Origin: Schistocephalus solidus
Taxonomy: Eukaryota; Platyhelminthes; Cestoda; Diphyllobothriidea; Diphyllobothriidae
Direction of reading: 5' to 3'
DNA length: 64,000 bases
NCBI GenBank assembly: GCA_017591395.1
Contig: WEDG01005259.1
Span: 177,001 to 241,000 of the forward strand
Part shown: positions 23,301 to 33,471 of the stretch, in pieces
Numbering within the stretch: the first letter of the stretch is position 1
How the letters are laid out: each line of letters opens with the position of its first letter
Notes under the pieces: model-generated
The model's input: only the letters and a program-made list of their open reading frames with translations
Told to the model about the DNA's origin: nothing
Databases searched by the model: none
Program-made: the position numbers and the translations under genes

Positions 23301-23367
23301 GTCCGTGAAGGGTCCTTCTTCTGGAGTAACGAAACAGTCCACGCTCATGAACTTTTTCAATCGATGA
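16803..23367 (+). CDS. POLD3: DNA polymerase delta subunit 3 (POLD3/p66), 13 exons
   Basis: Proposed exons: 16803-16859, 16902-16957, 16995-17108, 17146-17230, 17272-17333, 17360-17556, 17594-17627, 17681-17757, 17797-17924, 17962-18019, 18659-18805, 23149-23228, 23287-23367. Every junction phase agrees, giving 1176 nt (391 aa plus stop). The human protein is 466 aa. POLD3 is the accessory subunit that ties the polymerase delta catalytic/B-subunit complex to PCNA in the nucleus. Visible hallmarks: 'GIVTYKALCVSLGW' 19 residues from the start; a Lys/Pro/Ser-rich middle; 'NPKKRQRLYFSSDDEVEE' (basic then acidic, as in the family); 'RVLKTFKDDDGFLITEKVWEG'; and a C-terminal PIP box 'QSTLMNFF'. Weaker points: the exon 9 donor is GC, the exon 12 donor is GTTCCG, and the exon 11 acceptor could be 6 bp earlier. 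The start is the first ATG, matching the family's N-terminal spacing. Confidence 0.85.
17360..18019 (+). CDS. POLD3: POLD3 exons 6-10, Lys/Ser-rich linker
   Basis: Exon 6 (65 codons) is basic and Pro/Ser-rich ('KSPQKSSSAPAKHLPAKRPS'). Exon 7 is only 34 bp. Exons 8-9 carry an acidic Ser-rich segment and 'KKRQRLYFSSDDEVEEL', followed by exon 10 'HSPKSPGTRTRR'. Introns are 37, 53, 39 and 37 bp. The region is expected to be disordered, as in other POLD3 proteins. Intron 9 (17925-17961) fits best as a GC-AG intron. The alternative donors in the exon give the wrong phase or an intron of 25 bp. Confidence 0.78.
18659..18805 (+). CDS. POLD3: POLD3 exon 11
   Basis: Encodes 'KPMHTVLKESPKKKCDN' and the conserved 'QRQRVLKTFKDDDGFL', ending with one base (A) before GTAGGT. 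Joining A to the TC of exon 12 gives Ile and recreates 'DDDGFLITEKVWEG', the strongest family signature in the gene. The next exon is 4.3 kb away. Confidence 0.85.
21386..21397. repeat. Target-site duplication of RTE copy B, left
   Basis: TAGTTGCGAGTA, identical to 22754-22765. Removing one copy plus the inserted element restores an open endonuclease frame in RTE copy A. Confidence 0.85.
21398..22753 (-). mobile_element. RTE-type LINE, inner 5'-truncated copy (B)
   Basis: A 1.36-kb RTE copy starting inside the RT domain: 'RMRPNQATLSAGRGCADQIF' (22487-22675), 'CFVNFATAFDSVYCESLW' and 'RQGCILSPILFNYAIDWILG' (22254-22622). An intact catalytic 'LNYADDIALLASSFGDP' lies near 22195-22260, then the same C-terminal and 3' sequence as copy A, ending near 21410 in an A-rich tail. 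It is better preserved than copy A. It is flanked by exact 12-bp repeats, as expected for target-primed insertion with 5' truncation. Confidence 0.88.
22754..22765. repeat. Target-site duplication of RTE copy B, right
   Basis: TAGTTGCGAGTA, the partner of 21386-21397. It sits at the 5' (truncated) end of the inserted element. Confidence 0.85.
23149..23228 (+). CDS. POLD3: POLD3 exon 12
   Basis: Follows TTATTTAG and reads 'TEKVWEGCHVEPSAS'. The exon must end in phase 0 to keep exon 13 in frame; AGG|GTTCCG at 23228 does this, giving a 58-bp intron. Reading on without splicing reaches a TAG at 23260-23262, giving an alternative protein without the PIP box. Confidence 0.75.
23287..23367 (+). CDS. 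POLD3: POLD3 exon 13 with PCNA-binding box
   Basis: After TACTATTGTAG the frame reads 'KKSVKGPSSGVTKQSTLMNFF' in part, then N-R-stop. Q-x-x-L-x-x-F-F three residues before the terminus is a canonical PIP box, at the same place as in other POLD3 proteins ('QVSITGFF' in human, from memory). This is how the subunit binds the sliding clamp. Confidence 0.82.
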   Translation: MNSKKSVKGPSSGVTKQSTLMNFFNR

Positions 23368-23407
23368 TGCGTATACCTCACGATTTTTACGTTAGGATTA
23401 AGATTTT

Positions 23408-23413
23408 AATAAA
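23408..23413 (+). terminator. Poly(A) signal of POLD3
   Basis: AATAAA 41 bases after the stop codon (23365-23367). Confidence 0.65.
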
Positions 23414-23796
23414 TATAACGTGTTTGACTGCCTGTTGCCTGTAAACTGATAGAGATTCTCGCCTGACCTCTTGATCGGGAGTATTTTCGATACGCAATTT
23501 ATCCTTCCCGATGATGCACAGACATGCTTAGGAAGGGCTGAAATTCTTTGGGAAAATATAATTTTTGTTGCTTAAATTTTCTAGGCTGATTATCCATCTT
23601 GTCGTCAGACTGCGGGTGACTTAAAAAACCATTCCCTTATCAAGCGTGCCCAAAAAGGATTATATGTTTAGCCAACTTCTGTACCATACGCGTTAATTGC
23701 ATTTTGTCATTTCCTCGGAATTAGCTCTGCTTGTTTGACTCTACGAGATTTTGTATGCGGCATCTAAATCGATACGCCGAGTAAGTCATACCTCAT
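23414..23796. other. POLD3 3' flank, no gene seen
   Basis: AT-rich sequence between the poly(A) signal and the Penelope fragment. Nothing recognised. Confidence 0.4.
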
Positions 23797-24015
23797 ATGA
23801 GTGCATTGCCTCCAGGACTTCACGGATTCTCTTTATTGAGCAGAGGCCAACAATTCGAGTGCCCTCCCACACAAATTTATGCCCGGTGTCGAGCGTGTGC
23901 ATGGCTACTTGTGACAGATGATCTCGTTTCTTTACTGCCAACTGATGCTCGTGTATACGGTTTCACTCGGATATCCCAGCTTGGCCACAATAGACGGCAG
24001 CAAAACTGGCACCTA
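23797..24015 (-). mobile_element. Penelope-like element, GIY-YIG tail fragment
   Basis: On the - strand the frame reads 'AVYCGQAGISE', a stop, 'NRIHEHQLAVKKRDHLSQVA', then 'MHTLDTGHKF' and 'RIVGLCSIKRIREVLEAMHS'. This is the second half of a GIY-YIG endonuclease domain as fused to Penelope-type reverse transcriptases (YVGETGRxLxxRIxEHxxAVRRxD..SxVAxH...GH). One in-frame stop is present. No RT part is found next to it. Confidence 0.75.
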
Positions 24016-24139
24016 GGATTTAGTAAACAATACCTTTCTATCTAGGTAGCCAATCCGGCCCTTAGGGTACGCACGGTAGCTACGGGTTGGTGTGCTATTG
24101 GTATCGGATTTTTTCTCGTTGTCTTTCGGAAAGGTCAGA

Positions 24140-25041
24140 TACATTTGTCACCTATGGCAGCGACGGAGCTCGTGGATGGGTGGTTACGGACACCTGAAAT
24201 GCCCGGCCCAGCGCTTCAGAATCTGCGATTTCTTCATCGGAAGTGGTGCTCCGTCGCACCTGAACAGCGGCTCGGTTCCTTTGTTGTGGGTTATTGGATT
24301 GCCTTAACGGAGGCGAAGGTATTTTTCGTTTTGTTGCGGTCTTCGTTCCCATGGATTTCTTCAGCCTTACTATCCATCCACGTGTCCTGCATCTCCCACA
24401 GCCATTGCTGCGCAAGACGGCGCCATCTGAAGATCGCTTTGTGGGTATTGGTCCGGCGATCGATGAAGGCTTTGTGCAGTCTGTTCTTCTTAGTGAGCAG
24501 GATGCTGATTTCTGTGTCATTGTCGTCAACCCGTTTCTAGTATTGAAGACGTGGCAGCCAAGGGCGTCCAGAACGGTTAGATGTATTGTGTTCCGCGGTT
24601 GACACCGCTGTCTCCACAGTGGTGTTCTCGTCTGGAGCCAGTAGGTCTTCCAGGCGATGGACCGATCGATTGGTAAAATATAAACGACTAGCGGACGATT
24701 TTAACTTACCTGATGGTAGCTTACCTTGCGGTCTTCTGCGAGGTTGCAGACAAAGCCTCATCTTATAGATGACGAAGTGGGGATCCGTCTCTGTCGTAGA
24801 TCGCCTTTGTCACCCGAAAGTCGTGGCGGTCTGGTCTCCGGACGAAAAAATAGTTTAGCAGATACCAGCGGCACGATCGTTGGAGCATCCACGGTATCTT
24901 CTCTCGCGTCGGAAGGCGGAAGTCGTTACCGGGGCGGAAGCGGTGATTCACACCAATTCGTAAAAGGAAGCCATTATCCTTGCAGCCACCGAGACCATGG
25001 GGACCCAACACTGGCAGCGTTTTTGATTCCAATGCCACCAA
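24140..25041 (-). mobile_element. RTE LINE endonuclease C-terminus and linker
   Basis: Right to left: 'VLGPHGLGGCKDNGFLL', 'FRLPTREKIPWM' and 'LLNYFFVRRPDRHDFRVTKA' (24763-25041) are the end of an RTE endonuclease. 'MRLCLQPRRRPQGKLPSGKL' (24537-24761) and 'KAFIDRRTNTHKAIF' plus 'LWEMQDTWMDSKAEEIHG' (about 24300-24480) are the endonuclease-RT linker. The copy ends near 24140 before the RT begins. This is the LINE family whose C-terminal zinc-finger tails occur separately at 45.4, 47.9 and 54.7 kb. Confidence 0.78.
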
Positions 25042-25928
25042 GGACTCGCGTTTTTACCGACTCTGGCTCATTCGTAGGAGGCCGTACATATCTGACACTT
25101 CCCTTTGTGTTTACTGTCCACGTTTGCGAGCTGTTTATCGAATTGCAATGGTTTCCAAAACCAAATGGCATAGTGCCAGAGCTGGTAGGACAAATTTTAA
25201 TGTCTACAAATCGTTCACACAGTTCAGCGGGGCGTGCCAGCAAGTCGAGCCACCAGACGTATTCATGCGCATGGGCCCTGTATGACTGCAGCCAAGCAGC
25301 GAAGGACGGAGCGGCTTTGAGCTCTTGCCACGCTACTGCCAGGTCATGCACAGCTCAAACAATCGTCTGACTGAAGGCGATATGTACGAGCAGCCATGCT
25401 GACGAACAATAAGATAGACGGCTGCAGTTTCCCGCCTAGTTCGAAGACGGCAAGTAGGGATGCCGAAGGTATTGATAATGTCTTAAAAGCGAGGTGAACA
25501 TGACATCCACTGGGTGTACTATAGGCGGTAGGAACTAGAGAAGAAACTTGAGAACATGCTACGATCGGTGAGTTAGAGGAGCATGACAAGGTTGCAGATC
25601 AATTACGTTTAATTTACTAGAGGTGAAGGGTAGACGTAAGCCTTTGGATTCCTCATCTTCACAGGTGACAAATAAATGTCAACAAACTTAGAGGGAGAAA
25701 AAGAACGAAAACATGATTGTGTATGTGCATGAAAGCCTGTTGGAACAGGTACGTTATTATTGTAAGTATAGTTGTTACTGCTTATTTTTCGGTAATATGG
25801 GAATTTTGTCATAACTATACAGATGCACAAGGGGTATGAAGCGGTGTTTTGTGTATTCATGGGGCGGTTAAGGTAATTCTTGCATACATCGAAACGTATT
25901 GACGTTACATTATCCTCCAGCTGAGCTT
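25042..25928. other. Unassigned open frames between two elements
   Basis: Two overlapping - strand open frames (24974-25351 and 25344-25589, different frames) and one on + (24726-25370) occur here. None shows a motif I recognise. They may be a 5' part of the RTE to the left or the 3' end of the gypsy element to the right. Confidence 0.4.
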
Positions 25929-27715
25929 TCAACCGATAGAAATACACCATGCTAAGAAAGCACTTAGCTGACACTTGGAGTTGAGGCTGCGAAGCCGGAA
26001 TTCACGAATAATCGCAACCGTTGAAGGAAGAGGATGGGTGCTGGTGGAGTCGACCAGGTCTCTGAGAACCTTGAGGAAGGAAACACCGAAAACACTTGGA
26101 AGGTTTGAGAGCAATACTGTCTAACAATCCCTGAAAGGTTTAAGAGACACTGTGGAGTCCAAAAGACGTACAAAAAAACTCCACAGGACAAAACGAGGTG
26201 GTAACGATAGTCTTTGAAGCGTTCCCGGGGTTACGGGGGTTTGTGGACTTCCTGGACAAGACCGATCTTCGAAAAGTCCGACTTGCAGAATAAGGCACGA
26301 CAAAGTGCTGGAGATATGGGATCGGATATCGGTCCGTCGTCTGACGCTTTACAGGGCCTTGCAACCACCGCAGGGGCGACAGACACCAGTGGCTACCTTG
26401 GGAGCATCCTACCGTGCGGGCACGAAACGGTGGGCCAACAAACCCTGAAGGGCCATTGGCTTGAATTCAATGAAAGTTAGAGGATGGGATAGAGGTGCTG
26501 AAGTTGGGTGTGTGAGGCCGCAGTATTTGGCATGGAAACGCCGAAATGGATTACGTGAATCAGGATCCAGAACGAACAGCTGGCTGGAAACCACAGACGA
26601 GAGGGTATTATAGACGGTGAAACTGGTGGTCTGATTGTGTAGACGCGGCTGCTGGCAGTCGGCCAGAAGATAGAAAGCGGTGAGCAAGCTTGCACCACGA
26701 AGTGAACAATGGATGTCGGCAAGGACAAAGACTCCAGAGAAGAGACGCCGAAGGCCGATTGTCAGAGAGAGGGAGCTGGAACCGAAAGCGGCGACCGGGG
26801 AAGTTTTGACGGTCCGAAGGAAGATACCGGGATTGGGGATACAAACGACTGGCTGCCGTTGTGGAGATGTCGCTCATCTGGACACCCTTGTCAACCAGGA
26901 AACGTCTGCTTATCCTGTTGTCGAAGACGTAGAAGGTGAAACCAGGGTTAGAGATGCCAGGGAGTTTGGTCGCGTGGACCCTTGGCCTGACTCATTTCAT
27001 TCGTTTTTTTCTGCCACGAGACGAAGTGCAGATGTAAGTACAGCAGTGGACTTGAACATCAGCAGGTAGCGACTACGTTGAGAGGCGACGAAGGTGTGGT
27101 TTGGACATACCGTGCAGATGACTTAGGCGAGCTCAGGGATGAATTAGAGGTTGCTTGTTTTTGAAGTGAAACAACATCCTGTACAAGCTTCGCCATATCG
27201 GACTGCACCGGTAGGAGGGGAAATGCAGGAGAAACCGAAAAAGTTGAGAGGGGGGGCAGTGACGGCTCGGCGAAATCACGCATCTCCACCAGCCGTTCAG
27301 CCATCCGAATAAGGTGGGCACTCAAGAGGGAGCCAAAAGTCGCTGCACTTCTTGTGGAAGGCTGTCAATCATCAACACCTGGTTATACCGCAGCTGCGGA
27401 AAATAGAATATCGTTCACAAGGAGACCCCAATAGTCGAATTATCATGGGTAGGCAATGCGAGGTTTCCAACACATAAAGAGTGGCAGAGTTTGTTAGGCA
27501 AACCTTACTGAGGCTGCCAAGCTCACGCACAGTACAGCAGGGTGTGCCAGCAAATCGTGTCACCAGGTGATTCACAGTCTTTGAGTTTGTTAGTGCCGAC
27601 GTGACGCGTGTGCGTGAGCCTGAGGCTTGTCCTCCTGCAGCCAATCATTGGAGTACGCAGCGTCAATTGGTCTGGGGCCCTTGCCACGCTGGTGCTAAGC
27701 CACGCAGGCCTCAAG
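25929..27715 (-). mobile_element. Ty3/gypsy gag-pol remnant with internal deletion
   Basis: Right to left: gag remains with 'DSLPQEVQRLLAPS' (about 27330-27350) and 'RMAERLVEMRDFAEPSLPPL' (27059-27325). The protease region reads 'RRFLVDKGVQMSDIS' (near 26880), where the family has D-T-G. Then 'GLRRLFSGVFVLADIH', the RT entry 'ATGVCRPCGGCKAL' and 'DRYPIPYLQHF' (26140-26364), and 'KTIVTTSFCPVEFF'. A jump follows directly to 'STSTHPLPSTVAIIREF' and 'FLSMVYFYR' (25929-26114). The stretch that should carry the Y-x-D-D catalytic box is absent. Both the altered protease site and the deletion mean the copy is dead. No LTR was identified. Confidence 0.82.
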
Positions 27716-30124
27716 AATTCTATTGACAGAGGACGTTATGTGAACTGAAATCGATATGTGTGAGCGGCCACGCTGTCGAGGACGAGGAGGGACTGGCATA
27801 GTTTGTCCAAACCAGGCTCTTATTCTGCTGTTTTAGAAATATAATCAAAAACTGTTGTAGGACTGGAGGTACTCTATATCATTGATTTTTCCCATTAAAG
27901 CGCCAACTAATAGCGGTAAGGGGGCGGCAATCCTAGTGGTATGCCGTCCTTTTGTCATGTATAAGCACTTCGCTCAGCTTTGTCACGTTTTCTTTTTCTC
28001 TAATTGCTACTTTTGTTTACCTTTATAATTGAGAGCGTGAGTTTGCCGAATTCTACGTTTTGAAGGACTCGGTCTTTCGAAATGTCGTCCGATACATTAT
28101 TTACGTTAGTAAATACGTACGTAACAAGTTTCGGAAGCCGTGGGGGGAAGTTTTTGCATACCGCCCTATATCAGTTGAATACGAACTTTTTGTGCAGCAT
28201 GTAGATCAGGTGGATTATCAGCTTCAAATTTAGTGTGCTCGCACGCAAGACGGAACAGATCTCAAAGAACGTTCTTCGCTACAGGATTATGGTTTTTCCG
28301 GAACAGACTACCACACAAAAGGTCACATCAGAAGAATACTAGCCGAACAGGTGGTTGGTTGGAATTTCGGGCACCCTCGCACGTATGCCCAATAACTATC
28401 GTCTAGTTTTTCCTACGTTTATAGACTAGGTCAGGGTAGATTTCTCTTGCATAAAGACCAAAATTTCAGTAACACAAAAGAGCTTTTAAAGACGAGGTGA
28501 CTGTTGACTATGCTCCTTTCGGTGTTTTGACTCATCCTTGCATGACGTATGTAATGCTTGCACGAAATCCCTAAATTTTTTTAAATAGACGCGTTGAAAG
28601 GTGTCCTTGTCCTGAGACGTCTCAGAATACTAAGTCAGGCCTGGCTTTTATCTTCGCAGATGTTACGGAAGCAAAAAAATCCTATCCATGATCTTCGGCT
28701 AGGAGCCTGTGCTAATATCACCCTATGCGTCGTGTAGTTTGTCCATAACTGGTTCATGGCATAGAGGATAATATAATTTTTGCAGATAAATAAAAACTAA
28801 AACTGGGTTTACATGTCCATAGTAGATAAGCAGATAATCGAGTCTTTGAGCGCGGCAGTGGCGCCAGTCTATGCGAACGAGGGCCTTGCCATCAACTGAC
28901 TTACACTTTTCGCATTCAGACCTGGTTTTCAGCCGTCGCCCAGAGAGCTTAAAACCAAAACCTGAGTGATTTTCTCACCTAATAAAGCATCTCAGTTAAA
29001 GTTAGATCGAACTTCTATCACCAACTTGGGATCATTGCCTGATGAAATGAACACCTCGAAGAGAGTGCAGCAGAATCTCTCCAAACGATTTTGAGAAATC
29101 AGTAATTTATTCCTGAAGCTGATAAGCCCAAACGACCGATAAACAGTAGATAATTAATGATCTTTTCGGAAGAGATGCTTCAAGTTGAAAACCCCTCGGT
29201 TCTCTGTCAAGCTAATCACTTGGAGCAATTTTCAGGTTAAACATCGAAGCCAGATGGTTTGCGCTTTGATGACCTCAATATCAGTAGGCATTGAAAAGCT
29301 TAAGCCTGGAAGGATTGGTTGACACCCCGAAAAGCCCTGTCCTGATTCTGCTAATGATGCAGGCATCTGTAGAAGGCGAGACGTGCAAAAAGCAATAAGC
29401 CCAACACTGACCCTAGATACTCCGAATGTCCGACTGAAAGGTGTTATTTTCACACCCACTAGACAGCTATAAATTCGTAACATGGAGGCCTTCGAGTGCC
29501 CCATATTTAGGGCCCTCGTGAAATCCCTGAGCATACAAGTTCAGAAAGGATGCAAAACCTTTAAAGATAATATTTTTTAACCGTTACAGAATTCATTCTT
29601 TTTGATTGACGAACAAAAAATGTCCAATCTAACCCCATGCCTGTCGACAGGTTTGGAAACGTGAACCCGGTCAATTTGTCAGAATTGTGCAGGAATGAAA
29701 GTGCTCGGCTCAGCCTCAACCGCTCCTTCATCTATAAACCATAAGGATACATATCTCATGCCACGGTGGCGAAAGACGGAGCACGCGCACTTGCCATCGA
29801 CTATGAAGTTGCTACTGTTCGTAAACCTACCTGCTAAAACTTAAACAAGCTTTACAAGTTTACCTAAAGTTACCGGTGTGATATAGCTAGAATGATCCCG
29901 TTGTGATACTTTCCTACATTGTAGGGTCATAAGATGGGTTAGGCAGCACGGTTTCGGTCGAGTCAGGTACTGATGGTGCCTGAAGAGTCACCGTTATGCC
30001 AAGCTGTTTTTTTACAAACCAAAATTAAATAAGAAAACCTGCTCGGCTACCAGCATGAAAGAAATGTCAACTCCACGAACACGTGTTTTTGGTAACTCAT
30101 CATCGGTCCGATACAGTTACGCAG
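27716..30124. other. No recognised gene
   Basis: 2.4 kb without an identifiable gene. The longest frame (29232-29534, - strand, 100 codons) shows no family motif. The sequence is probably old repeats; nothing specific can be supported. Confidence 0.4.
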
Positions 30125-31035
30125 CTAATGAAAACATGAAGAATTGGCAGAGTTTATAAGTGTTTTAAGGTGAGAAATCATCGTTCCTACGCCGCCCACA
30201 TGGCGTAGTCGGCGACTTGAGGTAACTGTGACTGGAGGATGGGGTAGGATGTGAGCAATGTCCGGGTTCGAGTGCAGGGAATGAATATGACTGTTCAATA
30301 CGCGGAATGAAGGACTGTCATCAGGGGGCGGGACAGCGTGTGGACACCACCTGAACTGCTTGTCGGCCACTGAAGGCAGGGCGCCTGTACGAGCGTTTTC
30401 TGAGAGCACAGGGTTGGGATTTTTCGCCATATAGCCTCGGCTATTGCTAGCACCAGTTGGCGTAGGTCGTTAGAGAATTTGACTGGTGTCCGGTAGACAA
30501 CCTGAATGGCTTCTTTGGGATCAACGCGGTGGTTAGTATCAACTAAATCGGCGAGAATAGAACTCGAGATTGATCTAGTTTCGCCTTTACCTAACCATGC
30601 AAGTATGTGTTCACGTGCGCTCTTTTCCAGGCACCTCGTTGTACGGCCGATGTATCCTGCGCCACAGGAGCAAGTGAATAAGTAAATACACATCGAGGTG
30701 GCCTTCAACGGTAGTCGGTATTTACCTCTCACACGTAGGAGAGTAGAGTTCGTAAAGAATAGCCGTAGGTTCGCCGTGGGGAACGTGCTCGTGATGGTTA
30801 TCTTCAGACGTCGTCTTACTAGTTCGCTTGTTGCATCCCTTAGGAAGGGCATTCTTATAAACACGTCCTTTTCTGCAGTTAAGGTGATAGGCTTTGCGGC
30901 GCACTCCCCAATATTTCGGAGGATGAATTTTTCGGGGTATCTGTTTTCACAAAGTGTGTCCTGCAACTGCTGGATCTCTGCTTCAACCGTTGTAGGGGAG
31001 CATATGTGTCGCACCGTAGCTGCCAGTTCCTGGAC
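30125..31035 (-). mobile_element. Penelope-like element C-terminus with GIY-YIG domain
   Basis: A 239-codon - strand frame (30295-31014) carries the post-RT region ('DTLCENRYPEKFILRNIG', 'ELVRRRLKITITSTFPTANL') and a GIY-YIG endonuclease: 'SMCIYLFTCSCGAGYIGRTT' then 'CLEKSAREHILAWL' and 'AIAEAIWRKIPTLCSQK'. The 'Y-L-F-T-C-x-C-G-x-x-Y-I-G-R-T' pattern is diagnostic of Penelope-like elements. The RT domain upstream is missing, so the copy is 5'-truncated at about 31035. It differs in sequence from the Penelope remnants at 14.7 and 23.8 kb, suggesting at least two families. Confidence 0.87.
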
Positions 31036-32394
31036 TTAATTTCGCTTTATATTCCGGGAAACAAAACTGTGATACTTGGTGTCTTGTCCCGTGCAGGTTT
31101 TCTTTCGGAATACCCGAGTTAAAGAAGATGAAAGCGTCGCTATTACGTTCACCTAGCGAAAAGACTTGTTTAGGTTGTTGAAGTTGTCGAGAGCCCTAGC
31201 TGGTTTTTATGCGGGGCTTCCAGTCGAGTTCATCCCGGTTCCATGTCGCTTATTGCATTGGGTGAAACCAGTAGGGAAGACCCAAGCTGCTGAGACCTTA
31301 CCCAGTTCCGTATGAGAAGAGAAAAGTGGGATGCCAGTTTGGAGGATAATGTATTCTGTACAGTACTTTTAGAGCGGATGTTAGAAGTTATCAGCCGGAC
31401 GAGGCGACTTCCGGAGCCGTGAGAGCGGCGTCCTATGTGTGGGGCCGTGCAGGGTTGTCACAGCGCCTCCAGTTAGGCTGTGTGATTCAGCCTTGAAGAT
31501 GATTGACTGGTTATGACAGCCAAGATTGGCTATCACTGGCGCGTACTTGCAAGTAGTAGCGAGAGGTTCCTCGTTGCAACTTGCGCCCGGAGTTGGGTCA
31601 TTAAACGCTCACTTCGTGATTCACTTTAATTCCGCCAGTAGTGGTCTGAGCCGTGGCGCCCAGTCTGAGGGGGGTATACCATACGAAAGGCCGCCTGAGT
31701 CCATAGTCAAAGAGGTGCGGGATAATGAGTGGTGAACATCTGGGCTGAGACTTTATTGACATCAATTTCGAGGTCTTGGATTATGTGTTTATACAAATAT
31801 GGTTCACATCGGTGGCAGTAGTGGTGCATTTAACGACGGTTAAGTATACACCTATAAATATGCAAATACCCCCACGGCGAACAAAGGAGAGTATCCGTGT
31901 GGATGAGATGGGAAGGAAAATAAGGAAAATATGTGGCTGGTGTCAATAAACATTTTCGTGGAGTGAAAATTCGCGCAAATGTTTCGGAAAAGTCGGGATG
32001 AACTGGCGCTGTAAAGGCTTCAGAAGTGCGCAACCCTAAGGCAATCTTCGGGATCGGGAACGTCGGTGTATTTGAAACTTTCTACCATCGGTTCGGGTGT
32101 TCGGAGCGTTGCGCGGTCACTACTTCTTGTGTTCCTTCGCAGCCGAAGTCTCAAGGAGTTTGACGTATCATTCGGGCTCATGACGTCTGCTAGTATCTTT
32201 CCGTTGCATGAGGGCATCTCTACAAAGCGAGCGAAAACAATAATACAGCTAAGGCGAAAACCGTATTTTGACACGTTACAATCGGCCTAAGCTGTAGAAC
32301 GACGTTCGTTGAGTACGAGTAATCATGCACGCGTGTAGGAAGCGGTATATGCTACATCGCGAAGGAGACACGATCATTGTAACAAGAGTCTTAT
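31036..32394. other. Unassigned, possibly Penelope 5' flank
   Basis: 1.36 kb without a recognised gene, between the truncated Penelope remnant and a hammerhead-like motif of the kind known from Penelope terminal repeats. Confidence 0.4.
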
Positions 32395-32400
32395 TAACCT

Positions 32401-32434
32401 GACGTTTCGGATTCGCACTCGAATTCATCATCAG
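32401..32434 (-). ncRNA. Hammerhead-like ribozyme motif, copy 1
   Basis: On the - strand CTGATGA (32428-32434) is followed by a stem (ATTCG / CGAAT, loop AGTG), then GAAAC (32404-32408) and GTC (32401-32403). This is the order of the hammerhead core: CUGANGA, stem II, GAAA, stem III, cleavage triplet. Departures: one extra base and an A-C mismatch between the core and stem II, almost no stem III, and poor stem I pairing. It shares about 70 bp of similarity with 38255-38340, so it belongs to a repeat family. Penelope-like elements are known to carry such motifs. Activity is unproven. Confidence 0.45.
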
Positions 32435-32439
32435 ATACG

Positions 32440-33471
32440 GAGCCCCAAAGGTATCTGGACCCATCTTGTATGCGCTCATGTGATGACACGCGCTTGTGTG
32501 CACGTGTACACCTCTAGTTCAGTCGACGAATGCTTGTCCATTAACTAGGTTCTTAAACGTGATCAACAAGAGTTGCATTTTGCGGCATGGATCGATAGGG
32601 GCAGTAAGCCTAATTTACACAGTTAGTTGTTTGTTAGCGCCTCTCTATCACCCTAGTATTGTTAGTAAAAGTGTAAGAAAGCGATAAGCAAGGAATGAAC
32701 TTGCTTTCGGGTTTTATAGAGAGAAAGGATGTAGTTAAATAGTGAGGCAGATGGTATAGTGGGCGATGCGTCTGCTCTCATGCGGTCCCATCTTTAGTGC
32801 ATAACCGCGGGTCTCTCCTGTGAACGCAGTTCAAGCGCAAGGTCAAGGCACTTTGAGCTCGCGAGTCTTATCCTACTGATAGCATCCCTATACCCACAAT
32901 CACTGCCAGTATAAAATTTTCAGACAGTTTCAGCTTCATTTAAAATAAGCATCTCTCAAAACCATGCACTACAGAATTCACACTACAATACGCATGGAAA
33001 GCTAACTTCAATACACGTGTACTCTTACCATAGATTTGTTCACAAAAAAATTTATCTTAAAACAAGATTGGAATACGCGCGCCAACTATCTGCAGTAATT
33101 AGACTGCATTCGACCGATATTTGTAAAACCTATCTTTCAACTAGCCCCAAAGGGAATTCATGCGAGGTAAAATTTGCAGAGTGAGCTGGCCACACCGCGG
33201 CCATCGAAGGCCTTGTCGAGGTAATCCCGCACGATATGAGCATGAATTGAAGCGATTCCTACCTGTTGAAACCGCACAGAACCAAATAAAGCAAAGCAAA
33301 GCCCCACTTGTTTCAACAATTGACGGTCAAACTGCCCTGAAATAATGATAAACTAACTGGTGTACAATTTAACATACTGGTAGCACATAATCACTGGGTT
33401 CATCAGTTCCCCATGTGCTTTCTGATAGATACCACAGTTTAGAAATTGCTGCTTTTAAATCTTCTCAGAAA
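32440..33471. other. No recognised gene
   Basis: About 1 kb with nothing identifiable beyond short open frames. Confidence 0.4.

Noticed and set aside
24726..25370. 214-codon + strand frame as a gene
   Set aside because: It is antisense to the RTE endonuclease region, which has recognisable motifs on the - strand.
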